A DNA stretch of 64,000 nt from JAAYVZ01 sp035384965 (GTDB lineage Bacteria > Acidobacteriota > Thermoanaerobaculia > Thermoanaerobaculales > Thermoanaerobaculaceae). Location of the stretch: positions 1 through 64,000 of the forward strand of contig DAOOJE010000014.1 of NCBI GenBank assembly GCA_035384965.1. Reading direction: 5' to 3'. A program made the position numbers and the translations under genes. The notes beneath the pieces were generated by a model that saw only the letters and a list, made by a program, of their open reading frames with translations, was not told the origin of the DNA and did no database searches. Positions 1 through 8,185 of this stretch are shown piece by piece (the first letter of the stretch is position 1; each line of letters begins with the position of its first letter).

Positions 1-21
1 GGACCGTGAGCCTGCAGGCCG

Positions 22-102
22 GCACCGGCTCGCCCCACCCACCCTGTGGGGCTCTCTGAGGCCGCGGGCCCGCAGGCCCGCTCCTCCCTTTTCCCCACCC
101 AC
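22..102. repeat. Intergenic repeat, copy A
   Basis: This non-coding stretch downstream of the DAHP synthase gene shares three blocks, in the same order, with positions 50170-50220. The blocks are a 22-nt segment at 22-43 (one mismatch to 50170-50191), gaggccgcgg at 58-67 and ccccacccac at 93-102. The spacers differ in length. It looks like a dispersed intergenic element rather than a gene. The rest of 1-147 shows only GC-rich small inverted repeats and no convincing terminator. Confidence 0.55.
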
Positions 103-147
103 TCACCTTCCGGGACCGGGCAGGCGGACGGGAGCAGGCTTGCCCTT

Positions 148-1185
148 TCAACCGGCCGGGCGGGCGGGGGGCACCTCGACCCCCACGGCCGGCGCGATGA
201 TCCGCAGGGTTGCCATGAGCTCGGTGAACTGGACCGGCGTGAGCGTCTGCTGGCCGTCGGACAGCGCCCGGTCCGGCTCCGGGTGCACCTCGACCATGAT
301 CCCGTCGGCACCGGCCGCCACAGCCGCGCGCGCCATCGGCGTCACCATGCGGCGCAGGCCGGTGCCGTGGCTGGGATCGACGATCACGGGCAGGTGGGAA
401 AGTTCCTTGAGGATCGGCACCGCCGCCAGGTCCAGGGTGTTGCGCGAGAACGTCTCGAAGGTGCGGATGCCACGCTCGCACAGCACGATGCGGTGGTTGC
501 CGCCGGCCAGGACGTACTCGGCCGACATGAGCAGCTCCTGGTACGTGGCGGACAGCCCCCGCTTGAGCAGCACCGGCTTGTCGGTGCGCCCGAGCCCCTT
601 GAGCAGCGTGAAGTTCTGCATGTTGCGGGCGCCCACCTGCAGCATGTCGCAGTACTCGTAGAGCAGGTCGAGCTGGTCGAGGTCCATGATCTCGGAGACC
701 ACCGGCAAGCCGTGCGCCCGCCCGGCGTCGCGCAGCATCCGCAGCCCCTCCTCCCCGAGCCCCTGGAAGTCGTACGGCGAGGTGCGCGGCTTGAACGCCC
801 CGCCGCGCAACAGCGAGGCACCGGCGGCCGCCACGAGCCTGGCGCTCGTGTGGATCTGCTCCTCCGACTCCACGCTGCACGGGCCGGCCACGACGGCGAG
901 GCGGCCGCCGCCGATCTCCACGGAACCTACCTGGACCACGGCCCGCTCGGTGTTGAGTTCGCGTCCCGCCAGCTTGAACGGCCGGGTGAACGGCACCACC
1001 CGCTCGACCCCCGGCAGCGTGCTCATTGCGTCCCACTGCACTCCGTCGTGGCGGCCCACGACGGCGAGCGACAGCCGGCCGTCGTGCTGCACCACCGGAC
1101 CCACCTCGAGCCCCATCCACCCCAGGCGCGCCCGCAGCGCCAGCGCGTCGTCCATGGCCGATTCGGGTTTCATGACGATGATCAT
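148..1185 (-). CDS. aroF: 3-deoxy-7-phosphoheptulonate (DAHP) synthase, type I-beta
   Basis: This 345-residue enzyme condenses phosphoenolpyruvate and erythrose 4-phosphate in the first step of the shikimate pathway. The N-terminal 70 or so residues (from MIIVMKPES) look like the ferredoxin-like regulatory domain of Thermotoga-type DAHP synthases, which in that family mediates feedback by aromatic amino acids. The barrel carries the expected motifs GPCSVES, RGGAFKPRTSPY, VGARNMQN, LKRG and DPSHGTG. I chose the ATG at 1185 over an upstream in-frame start because GGAAGGGAGA lies just before it. It is the last gene of the trp operon, 46 nt after trpA, so precursor supply and tryptophan synthesis are probably co-transcribed. 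Confidence 0.95.
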   Translation of the reverse strand: MIIVMKPESAMDDALALRARLGWMGLEVGPVVQHDGRLSLAVVGRHDGVQWDAMSTLPGVERVVPFTRPFKLAGRELNTERAVVQVGSVEIGGGRLAVVAGPCSVESEEQIHTSARLVAAAGASLLRGGAFKPRTSPYDFQGLGEEGLRMLRDAGRAHGLPVVSEIMDLDQLDLLYEYCDMLQVGARNMQNFTLLKGLGRTDKPVLLKRGLSATYQELLMSAEYVLAGGNHRIVLCERGIRTFETFSRNTLDLAAVPILKELSHLPVIVDPSHGTGLRRMVTPMARAAVAAGADGIMVEVHPEPDRALSDGQQTLTPVQFTELMATLRIIAPAVGVEVPPARPAG

Positions 1186-1231
1186 GCGAGGTCTCCCTTC
1201 CACCCGCCCGCTCGAACGTCGCGGACCCGAG

Positions 1232-2013
1232 TCACGGCGCACCCCCGTCGCCGCCGTCGCGGGGGTCGATGCGGCGGGCCAGGGCCGACAGCTCGGCCGC
1301 GGTCGCGCCTCCCTCGAGGGCGGCGACGAACGCCGAGCCGACGACGAAGCCGTCGGCCACCGCCAGCGCCCGGGCAGCGCTCTCCCGATCGGCGATGCCG
1401 AACCCCGCCACGAGAGGCTGCGGTAGCGCCTCGCGGAGCCGCCTCATGCGCTCGGGAAACCCCTCGGGCAGCGCAGCCCGCACGCCGGTCGTGCCGGGCC
1501 GCGTCACGCAATAGGCGAAGCCGCTGCAGACCTCGCCGAGCAGCCGGAGCCGCGCCGCCGGCGTCGCCGGCGCGACCACGAACGGCGTGTCGAGCCCGGC
1601 CGCGGCGGCAGCCAACCGATGCTCGGCCGCCTCCTCGGGCGGCAGATCCACGGCCAGCACGCCGTCACAGCCGGCGCCGGCGGCCTGTTGCAGGAAGCGC
1701 GCACCGGCGGCCCGCAAGTTGTTGTAGTACGAGAACAGCAGCAGCGGCACCGAGCAGCGGGCGCGCAGCTGCTCCGCCAGCCGCAGGGCGTCGGCGGGGC
1801 GAGTGCCCGCAGCCAGGGCCCGCGTCGTGGCCCGCTGGATCACCGGCCCGTCGGCCACCGGGTCGGAGTGCGGCACGCCCAGCTCGAGCAGATCCACACC
1901 GCCGTCGACGAGCGCCGCCGCCGCCTCCAGCGTGCGCCCGAGCCCTCCATCCCCGACCGTGAGGTAACCCACGAACACCTTCCGCCCCCCCTCGAACACC
2001 GCGCCGATCCGGG

Positions 2014-2017
<4 letters not shown>
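1232..2017 (-). CDS. trpA: Tryptophan synthase alpha subunit
   Basis: This 261-residue TIM-barrel subunit cleaves indole-3-glycerol phosphate to indole and glyceraldehyde 3-phosphate and passes indole to TrpB. The family motifs LLELGVPHSDPVADGPVIQ, VDLPPEE and the phosphate-binding end GFGIADRES are visible; the conserved Glu and Asp catalytic positions are in the first two. Its length is normal for TrpA. The ATG at 2017 overlaps the trpB stop codon as ATGA, so translation of the two subunits is probably coupled and stoichiometric. Longer in-frame upstream extensions run antisense or out of frame through trpB and are not credible. Confidence 0.96.
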
Positions 2018-3193
<1,176 letters not shown>

Positions 3194-3210
<17 letters not shown>

Positions 3211-3814
3211 CGAACCTCCTCACCTGCCACACGAACGCGTGCACCCGTTCGGGGTCCTTGCGGCGCGGATCCGAGCCGCACACGCCGCTCGACACGTCGA
3301 CGCCGTGCGGCCGCATGCGCAACGCCTCGGCCACGTTGTCGGCATCCAGCCCCCCGGCCAGCAGCCACCGCACGCCGGCCGGCGGCCGCAGGCGAGCCCA
3401 GTCGAGGCGCACCCCGGCGCCGCCGGTCGGACCGTCGAGCAGCACGAGGTCGCGCGCCGGGCGAAACCCCGGAGGCAGTGCGGCGAGGCCCGGTTCGACC
3501 GCCACGATGCGCCCGAGCCCGGCTGGCAACTCCCCTGCTGCTGCCCGAGCCGGGGCGCCGTGGAGCTCCACCATCGACAGGTGCAGACGGGCCGCCAGCT
3601 CGGCAATCTCGGCCGCCCCCGCGGCGACGCACACCGCGACCGGCTCGGCGCCGCCGTCGCGCGCTGCTGCCGCAATGCCGGCGGCCTCCTCGACCGTGAC
3701 CCCACGCCGGGCCCGGGGATCGAGCACGAACCCCACGAGGTCCGCCCCGGCGGCGGCGGCAAGCGCGGCGTCGGAGGGTGTGGTCACACCGCAAACCTTG
3801 ACCAGCGTGTGCAT
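3194..3814 (-). CDS. trpF: Phosphoribosylanthranilate isomerase
   Basis: This 206-residue (beta/alpha)8 enzyme converts phosphoribosylanthranilate to CdRP, the third step of tryptophan synthesis. The KVCGVT N-terminus holds the catalytic Cys, and a DVSSGV segment near the C-terminus carries the catalytic Asp and phosphate contacts. The gene starts at ATG 3814, which shares one base with the trpC stop (TGATG), and its tail overlaps the start of trpB. The length is typical of a monofunctional TrpF, not of a TrpC-TrpF fusion. Confidence 0.95.
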
Positions 3815-4602
3815 CACGCCGCTCCGAGCCGAGCCACGAGCCCGGCGGGGTCGGGGTCTGCCGCCAGCGCCCCGCCCACGAGCACGGCGTCGTACCCCGC
3901 CTCCCGCATGCGCCGCGCCTCGTCCGGCGTGCGCACCCCCGACTCCGCCACCGCCACGACCCCGGCCGGGATGCGCGGCCGCAGCCGCTCGGCCACCCCG
4001 AGGTCGACCTCGAACGTCCGCAAGTTGCGGCTGTTGACCCCCACCACGCGCGCCCCGGCCCCCAGCGCCACCTCCAGCTCGCCCTCGTCGTGCACCTCGA
4101 CGAGCGCTTCGAGTCCCAGCCGTTCGCACCCCGCCAGCATGTCGCCCGTCCGCGCACCGAGCGCCGCCACGACGAGCAGCACGGCCGACGCCCCCGCCTC
4201 GGCCGCCTCGGCGAGTTGAAGCGGGTCGAGCAGGAAGTCCTTGCGCAGCACCGGCAGCGACACCGCCCGGGCGACGACCTCGAGGTCGGCCAGCGAGCCC
4301 CCGAATTGCTTGGGCTCGGTGAGCACCGAGACCGCGGCGGCGCCGCCAGCGGCGTAGGCCCGCGCCAGCGCCGCCGGGTCCGGGATCGCCGCGATCGCGC
4401 CGGCCGAGGGCGACCGGCGCTTGACCTCGGCGACGACCGACAGCCCCGGGCGCCGCAGCGCCCGTTCGAACGACCCCGCGGGCGCGACCGCCGGCGCCGT
4501 CAGCCGCGCCGCCAGCGCCGGGGCTCGCCCTGCCGCGACCGTCTCGCGCAGCTCCGCGACACGCCGCGCGGCGCCGGCCAGCAGGCGCTCGAGCGCGCTC
4601 AT
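3814..4602 (-). CDS. trpC: Indole-3-glycerol phosphate synthase
   Basis: This 262-residue barrel enzyme closes the indole ring from CdRP. Diagnostic segments are VAEVKRRSPSAG (catalytic Lys and phosphate binding), VLTEPKQFGGS, VLRKDFLLDP (catalytic Lys), GVNSRNLRTFEVD and AESGV. The start at ATG 4602 overlaps the trpD stop as ATGA. A longer in-frame extension upstream is Gly/Arg-rich and lies inside trpD in another frame, so it was rejected. Confidence 0.95.
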   Translation of the reverse strand: MSALERLLAGAARRVAELRETVAAGRAPALAARLTAPAVAPAGSFERALRRPGLSVVAEVKRRSPSAGAIAAIPDPAALARAYAAGGAAAVSVLTEPKQFGGSLADLEVVARAVSLPVLRKDFLLDPLQLAEAAEAGASAVLLVVAALGARTGDMLAGCERLGLEALVEVHDEGELEVALGAGARVVGVNSRNLRTFEVDLGVAERLRPRIPAGVVAVAESGVRTPDEARRMREAGYDAVLVGGALAADPDPAGLVARLGAA

Positions 4603-5618
4603 GCCGCCTCCGCAGCCAGCCGGCGCGAGCACGCCACCCAGAGATCGAGGGTGGCCGCCGCCCGGCCGGCCGCCAGCGCCTCGCGCGCCGCCTCGACGCC
4701 GGCTTGCACCGAGGCTGCCCGGCCAGCCACGTACAGTGCGGCGCCGGCGTTGAGGGCGATGGCGTCGCCCACCGCTCCCGGTTCGCCCTCGAGGGCGCGC
4801 CGCAGCAGCACCGCGTTCGTGGCCGGCTCCCCCCCTGCCAGCGCCTCCGGCCGACACGGCGGAACACCGAGCTCACCGGGATCGAGCCGCAGCTCTCGGA
4901 GGCCGTCCGGCCGCACCTCGAGGCAGTCCGCCGCCGCCGCCGGCGTCAGCTCGTCCAGCCCTCCCGCGTGCACGACCAGCGCGTGCTCGACCCCGAGCCG
5001 CTGCAGGGCGCCGGCGAGCAGCGGCATGTGGCGGCGCTGAGCCACACCCAGCACCTGGCGGCGCGTCCCGGCCGGGTTGAGCAGCGGCCCGAGCAGGTTG
5101 AAGACGGTGCGTACCCCGAGTCCCCGCCGCACCGGCGCCAGGACCTTCAAGGCCGGGTGGTACGCCGGCGCGAACAGGAAGGTGATCCCCACCTCCTCGA
5201 GGCAGCGCAAAGCTGCCGCCGCCGGCAGCTCGATCGCCACCCCCAGCGCCTCCAGCACGTCGGCCGAACCGCACCGGCTCGACACCGAGCGGTTGCCGTG
5301 CTTGGCCACACGCACGCCGCACGCCGCCGCCAGGATGGCGGCCCCGGTCGAGAGGTTGACGGTGTTGGCGCCATCTCCGCCGGTGCCACAGGTGTCGACG
5401 AGGCCGTCCCCGGCACCCAGTTTGAGCGCCCGCCGCTGCAGCGCTGCGGCCATCCCGCCCACTTCCTCGGCGGTTTCACCCTTGGCCCGCAGCAGCACGA
5501 GCAGCGCCGCCACCTGGTGCGGGTCCGCCCCGCCCACCGCCCGTTCCACCGCCGCCTCTGCCTCGTCGGCGCTGAGGTCGTTCCGTTCCATGAGCTTGTT
5601 GAGAACCTCGTTCAGCAT
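4599..5618 (-). CDS. trpD: Anthranilate phosphoribosyltransferase
   Basis: This 339-residue enzyme transfers the phosphoribosyl group from PRPP to anthranilate. The PRPP-binding signature DTCGTGGDGANTVNLST and the KHGNRSVSSRCGSADVLEALG segment are intact. I prefer the ATG at 5618 (MLNEVLNKL) to an ATG six codons upstream because GGGAGGGTGCG precedes it directly, whereas the upstream ATG has no ribosome-binding site. There is a 70-nt gap from trpG, the only sizeable gap inside the trp cluster apart from the one before aroF. Confidence 0.95.
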   Translation of the reverse strand: MLNEVLNKLMERNDLSADEAEAAVERAVGGADPHQVAALLVLLRAKGETAEEVGGMAAALQRRALKLGAGDGLVDTCGTGGDGANTVNLSTGAAILAAACGVRVAKHGNRSVSSRCGSADVLEALGVAIELPAAAALRCLEEVGITFLFAPAYHPALKVLAPVRRGLGVRTVFNLLGPLLNPAGTRRQVLGVAQRRHMPLLAGALQRLGVEHALVVHAGGLDELTPAAAADCLEVRPDGLRELRLDPGELGVPPCRPEALAGGEPATNAVLLRRALEGEPGAVGDAIALNAGAALYVAGRAASVQAGVEAAREALAAGRAAATLDLWVACSRRLAAEAA

Positions 5619-5688
5619 CGCACCCTCCCGGTTCATTCAAAGGTCACAGGTCCAAAGACCCGGCCACACGCACGCCCGCCCCGGCCTC

Positions 5689-6264
5689 TCATGCGGCCCC
5701 CGCCAAGGCGAGAAAGTTCTCGAGCACGCGCGGCCCGTCCGGAGTCAGGATCGATTCCGGGTGGAACTGCACCCCCCACACCGGGTGCACGGCGTGGCGC
5801 ATGGCCATCACCACGCCGCCGGCGGTGTCCGCCTCGACCACGAGTTCGGGCGGCAACGTCTTTCGCTCGACCACCAGCGAGTGGTACCGCCCGGCCGGAA
5901 ACGGCAGCGGCAGCCCGGCGAGCAGCCCCTGGCGGCGGTGGAACACGAGCGAACTCTTGCCGTGCACGACCTCCGGCGCCCTGGTGACCACGCCACCGTA
6001 AGCCACCCCGATCGCCTGGTGCCCCAGGCACACGCCGAGGATCGGCACACGGGGGCCGAGAGCCCGCACCAGCTCGACGCAGATCCCCGCCTCGGCCGGT
6101 GTGCACGGCCCGGGCGAAAGCACGATCGCCGACGGCCCCATCGCCTCGATCTCGCCCACGGTGCGGGCGTCGTTGCGCACCACCTCGAGCCGACCCACGC
6201 GCGGCGCCAGCGCCTGCACGAGGTTGTAGGTGAAGCTGTCGTAGTTGTCGATCAGCAGCAGCAT
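5689..6264 (-). CDS. trpG: Anthranilate synthase component II (glutamine amidotransferase)
   Basis: This 191-residue class I glutaminase subunit supplies ammonia to TrpE. The IDNYDSFTYNL N-terminus, the nucleophile elbow GVCLGHQAIG with its catalytic Cys, and the HPES motif with the His/Glu pair are all present. In some bacteria the same subunit also serves PabA for folate synthesis, and no second copy is seen here. The ATG at 6264 is one base beyond the trpE stop codon, so the two subunits are likely translated in a coupled manner. Confidence 0.95.
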   Translation of the reverse strand: MLLLIDNYDSFTYNLVQALAPRVGRLEVVRNDARTVGEIEAMGPSAIVLSPGPCTPAEAGICVELVRALGPRVPILGVCLGHQAIGVAYGGVVTRAPEVVHGKSSLVFHRRQGLLAGLPLPFPAGRYHSLVVERKTLPPELVVEADTAGGVVMAMRHAVHPVWGVQFHPESILTPDGPRVLENFLALAGAA

Positions 6265-6265
6265 G

Positions 6266-7732
6266 TCACAGGCCCTCCACGGCGAGCCGCACCGCCTCCA
6301 GCACCGCCCTCGCTTTGTGCCGCGTCTCCGCCGCCTCCGCCGCCGGGTCCGAGTCGTGCACGATGCCCGCCCCTGCCCGCACCGTCGCCGCACCGCCGGC
6401 GATTTCCGCCATCCGGATCGCGATGCAGCTGTCGGTTTGCCCCGAGCCGTCGAGGTACCCCACGGCGCCCCCGTACAGCCCCCGCCGCGAGGTTTCGAGT
6501 TCGTCGATGATTTCCATGGCGCGGATCTTGGGCGCCCCGGACAGCGTCCCGGCCGGAAGGGCAGCGCGCAGCGCGTCCAGCCCGTCGCAGTCCTGGCGGA
6601 GCGTGGCGGCCACGCGGCTCGTGAGGTGCATGACGCGCGACAGCCGCTGCACGGCCGCCAGCTCCTCCACCACCACCGAGCCCGAATCGGCCACGATCCC
6701 CAGGTCGTTGCGCGCCAGGTCGACAAGCATCATGTGCTCGGCGCGCTCCTTGGGGTCGGCCAGCAACTCCGCCTCGAGGCGCGCGTCTTCGGCCCCGGCC
6801 CCCCGCGGGCGGGTGCCAGCAATCGGCATGGTTTCGACCCGCCGCCCCTGCGTGCGCACCAGCCGTTCCGGCGACGAGCCGGCCACCGCGCGCTCGCCCT
6901 GCTGGAGGTAAAACATGAACGGCGAAGGGTTGACCATGCGCAGGGCGCGGTAAACCGCGAACGGCGCCGCCGGGCACGGCATCCGAAAGCGGCGCGACAG
7001 CACCACCTGGAAGATGTCCCCGGCCAGGATGTACTCCTTGGCCCGCCGCACCAGCCGCTCGTAGGTGGCGTCGTCGAGGTCGGACTCCACCGCCCCGGCG
7101 GGACCGCCGCCGGCCGCGGGCGGCTGCCCGGGCGGCGCTGCGAGCCGCGCCGCGACCTCGTCGAGCCTGTCCTGGGCCCGGTCGAACGCCTCTCTCGGCG
7201 AGCCGCCCGGCTCGACGACGTGGCTGATCGTGGCGGTGCGCCGCAGGTGGTCGAACGCCACCACGATGTCGAAGAAGGAAAAGTCGACGTCAGGCGCCGC
7301 CGCGTCCGCCGCGTGCCGGTCCGGCAGCCTTTCCCACAGCCTGACCGCGTCGTAGGCGAGCGTGCCGACGGCCCCGCCGACGAGCGGCGGCAGGCCCGCG
7401 TCGGCCGCCACCCGCCGTCGAGCCAGCTCCCGGCGCAGCACCGCGAGCACGTCGCCCTCGACGTGTGTGCGCTCGCCGGCGCGCCACACCTCGACGCGCC
7501 GCCCCGCACCCACCACCCGCAGCGACGGCTCGAACCCCAGGAACGAGTACCGGCCCACGTCCCCCGCCCCGTCGCTCGACTCCAGCAGGAAGGCGCCGCC
7601 ACCGGGACGGGCCAGCGCCCCGAACGCCGCCACCGGGGTCAAGAGGTCGGCCGCCACGTGCCGGAACGCTGCCACGTGGCCTCCACCGGCTGCCTGCCGC
7701 TCGAACTGCTCGAAGCTCATCCGCTCGAACAC
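6266..7732 (-). CDS. trpE: Anthranilate synthase component I
   Basis: This chorismate-using enzyme of about 488 residues makes anthranilate with TrpG. It has the N-terminal Anth_synt_I region (LLESSDGAGDVGRYSFLGFEP, which includes the tryptophan-feedback LLES motif) and the chorismate-binding core with DIFQVVLSRR, PIAGTRPRG, ELLADPKERAEHMMLVDLARND and GTLSGAPKIRAMEIIDELE. I place the start at GTG 7732 because GGGAGGTGGGCG precedes it with good spacing. An ATG four codons later and one 19 codons earlier are alternatives, but the earlier one would lie within the attenuator terminator. It is the first structural gene after the trp leader. Confidence 0.93.
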   Translation of the reverse strand: MFERMSFEQFERQAAGGGHVAAFRHVAADLLTPVAAFGALARPGGGAFLLESSDGAGDVGRYSFLGFEPSLRVVGAGRRVEVWRAGERTHVEGDVLAVLRRELARRRVAADAGLPPLVGGAVGTLAYDAVRLWERLPDRHAADAAAPDVDFSFFDIVVAFDHLRRTATISHVVEPGGSPREAFDRAQDRLDEVAARLAAPPGQPPAAGGGPAGAVESDLDDATYERLVRRAKEYILAGDIFQVVLSRRFRMPCPAAPFAVYRALRMVNPSPFMFYLQQGERAVAGSSPERLVRTQGRRVETMPIAGTRPRGAGAEDARLEAELLADPKERAEHMMLVDLARNDLGIVADSGSVVVEELAAVQRLSRVMHLTSRVAATLRQDCDGLDALRAALPAGTLSGAPKIRAMEIIDELETSRRGLYGGAVGYLDGSGQTDSCIAIRMAEIAGGAATVRAGAGIVHDSDPAAEAAETRHKARAVLEAVRLAVEGL

Positions 7733-7752
7733 CGCCCACCTCCCGAAACCGC

Positions 7753-7787
7753 AAGAAAACGAAAGCGCCCCCTCTGTTCGGGGACGC
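7753..7787 (-). terminator. trp attenuator: intrinsic terminator
   Basis: On the minus strand an 8-bp stem (GCGTCCCC with GGGGGCGC, one G-U pair) closes a 7-nt loop and is followed by TTTCGTTTTCTT. It lies between the leader peptide and trpE, about 20 nt before the trpE start, where an attenuator terminator belongs. Its 5' arm can instead pair with an upstream antiterminator strand. Confidence 0.85.
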
Positions 7788-7857
7788 ATCGCTCAGCACG
7801 TGGGTTCGGGCGCGGGTCAGATCACGAGCGAGGCTCCCCGACTATGTCAGGGACGCC
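7778..7857 (-). promoter_or_regulatory. trp attenuator: pause and antiterminator strands
   Basis: Strand 1 (7850-7857, over the last leader codons) can pair with strand 2 (7832-7839) over eight positions with one mismatch. Strand 2 includes TCGGGGA at 7835-7841, which is perfectly complementary to TCCCCGA at 7778-7784, the 5' arm of the terminator. The structures are therefore mutually exclusive (1:2 with 3:4, or 2:3), as in classical ribosome-mediated attenuation. If a ribosome stalls at the Trp codons it covers strand 1 and frees strand 2 to form the antiterminator. Confidence 0.82.
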
Positions 7858-7891
7858 ACCACCACTCGGAGCCAGACCGCAGGTACGCCAT
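7847..7891 (-). CDS. trpL: trp operon leader peptide (14 aa, three consecutive Trp codons)
   Basis: The peptide is MAYLRSGSEWWWRP, with the TGG TGG TGG run at 7856-7864 and a TGA stop. It lies immediately before the attenuator structures. The ATG at 7891 is separated by only 7 nt from the -10 box at 7899-7904, so transcription should start at or next to the A of the ATG and the leader would be leaderless. An in-frame ATG at 7900 overlaps the -10 box and cannot be in the transcript. Leaderless trpL with a WWW run is known from Sinorhizobium meliloti. Its role here is inferred from architecture. Confidence 0.88.
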   Translation of the reverse strand: MAYLRSGSEWWWRP

Positions 7892-7898
7892 CCCCGGC

Positions 7899-7927
7899 AT
7901 TAGAACCGCAGGCCGCCCGGCTGTCAA
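7899..7927 (-). promoter_or_regulatory. trp operon promoter
   Basis: On the minus strand TTGACA (7922-7927) is followed after exactly 17 nt by TCTAAT (7899-7904), a near-consensus housekeeping promoter. It is the only good promoter seen upstream of trpE and places the start site at about 7891-7892. No operator-like palindrome overlaps it clearly. Confidence 0.85.
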
Positions 7928-8037
7928 CTCCCCGGCGCCGCGCGGCAACCCTTTGCCGGGTCCGGCCTGCCGCCCCCGGCGCGGCCCGAGGCGCCGAAGC
8001 GCGGCATGCGAAGGGGCTCGTGCGATGCCGCAGCAGG

Positions 8038-8066
8038 TTGCGATTCGCATGGTGACGCACTACACT
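8038..8066 (+). promoter_or_regulatory. Promoter of the GGDEF gene
   Basis: TTGCGA (8038-8043), a 17-nt spacer and TACACT (8061-8066) form a plausible promoter pointing toward the diguanylate cyclase gene, divergent from the trp promoter. The predicted start site (about 8073-8075) coincides with an ATG. Confidence 0.5.
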
Positions 8067-8085
8067 ACGTGTACATGAAGTGCGT
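8055..8085. repeat. Inverted repeat over the GGDEF promoter start site
   Basis: ACGCACT at 8055-8061 and AGTGCGT at 8079-8085 are perfect inverted arms around a 17-nt spacer that contains the -10 box and the predicted transcription start. The position suits an operator for a dimeric regulator, but no regulator can be named. Confidence 0.35.
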
Positions 8086-8185
8086 ACACGCCCCCCTCTT
8101 CCGGTCTGCTGCTCCCGTCGGGGTGGGGAGCACGGCGGCCGCGAGCGCGAGCCGGCCGTTCTCGCGAGAAGGCCGGCGGGTATGA
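8075..8185 (+). CDS. Possible 36-aa leader ORF coupled to the GGDEF gene
   Basis: An ATG 8 nt after the TACACT -10 box opens a 36-codon frame rich in Ala, Ser, Arg and Pro. Its TGA overlaps the ATG of the downstream cyclase as ATGA (8182-8185). The cyclase start itself has only a weak ribosome-binding site, so translational coupling from a leaderless upstream ORF would make sense. The peptide resembles nothing I recognise, and it may be a translated leader without function of its own. Confidence 0.4.
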   Translation: MKCVHAPLFRSAAPVGVGSTAAASASRPFSREGRRV

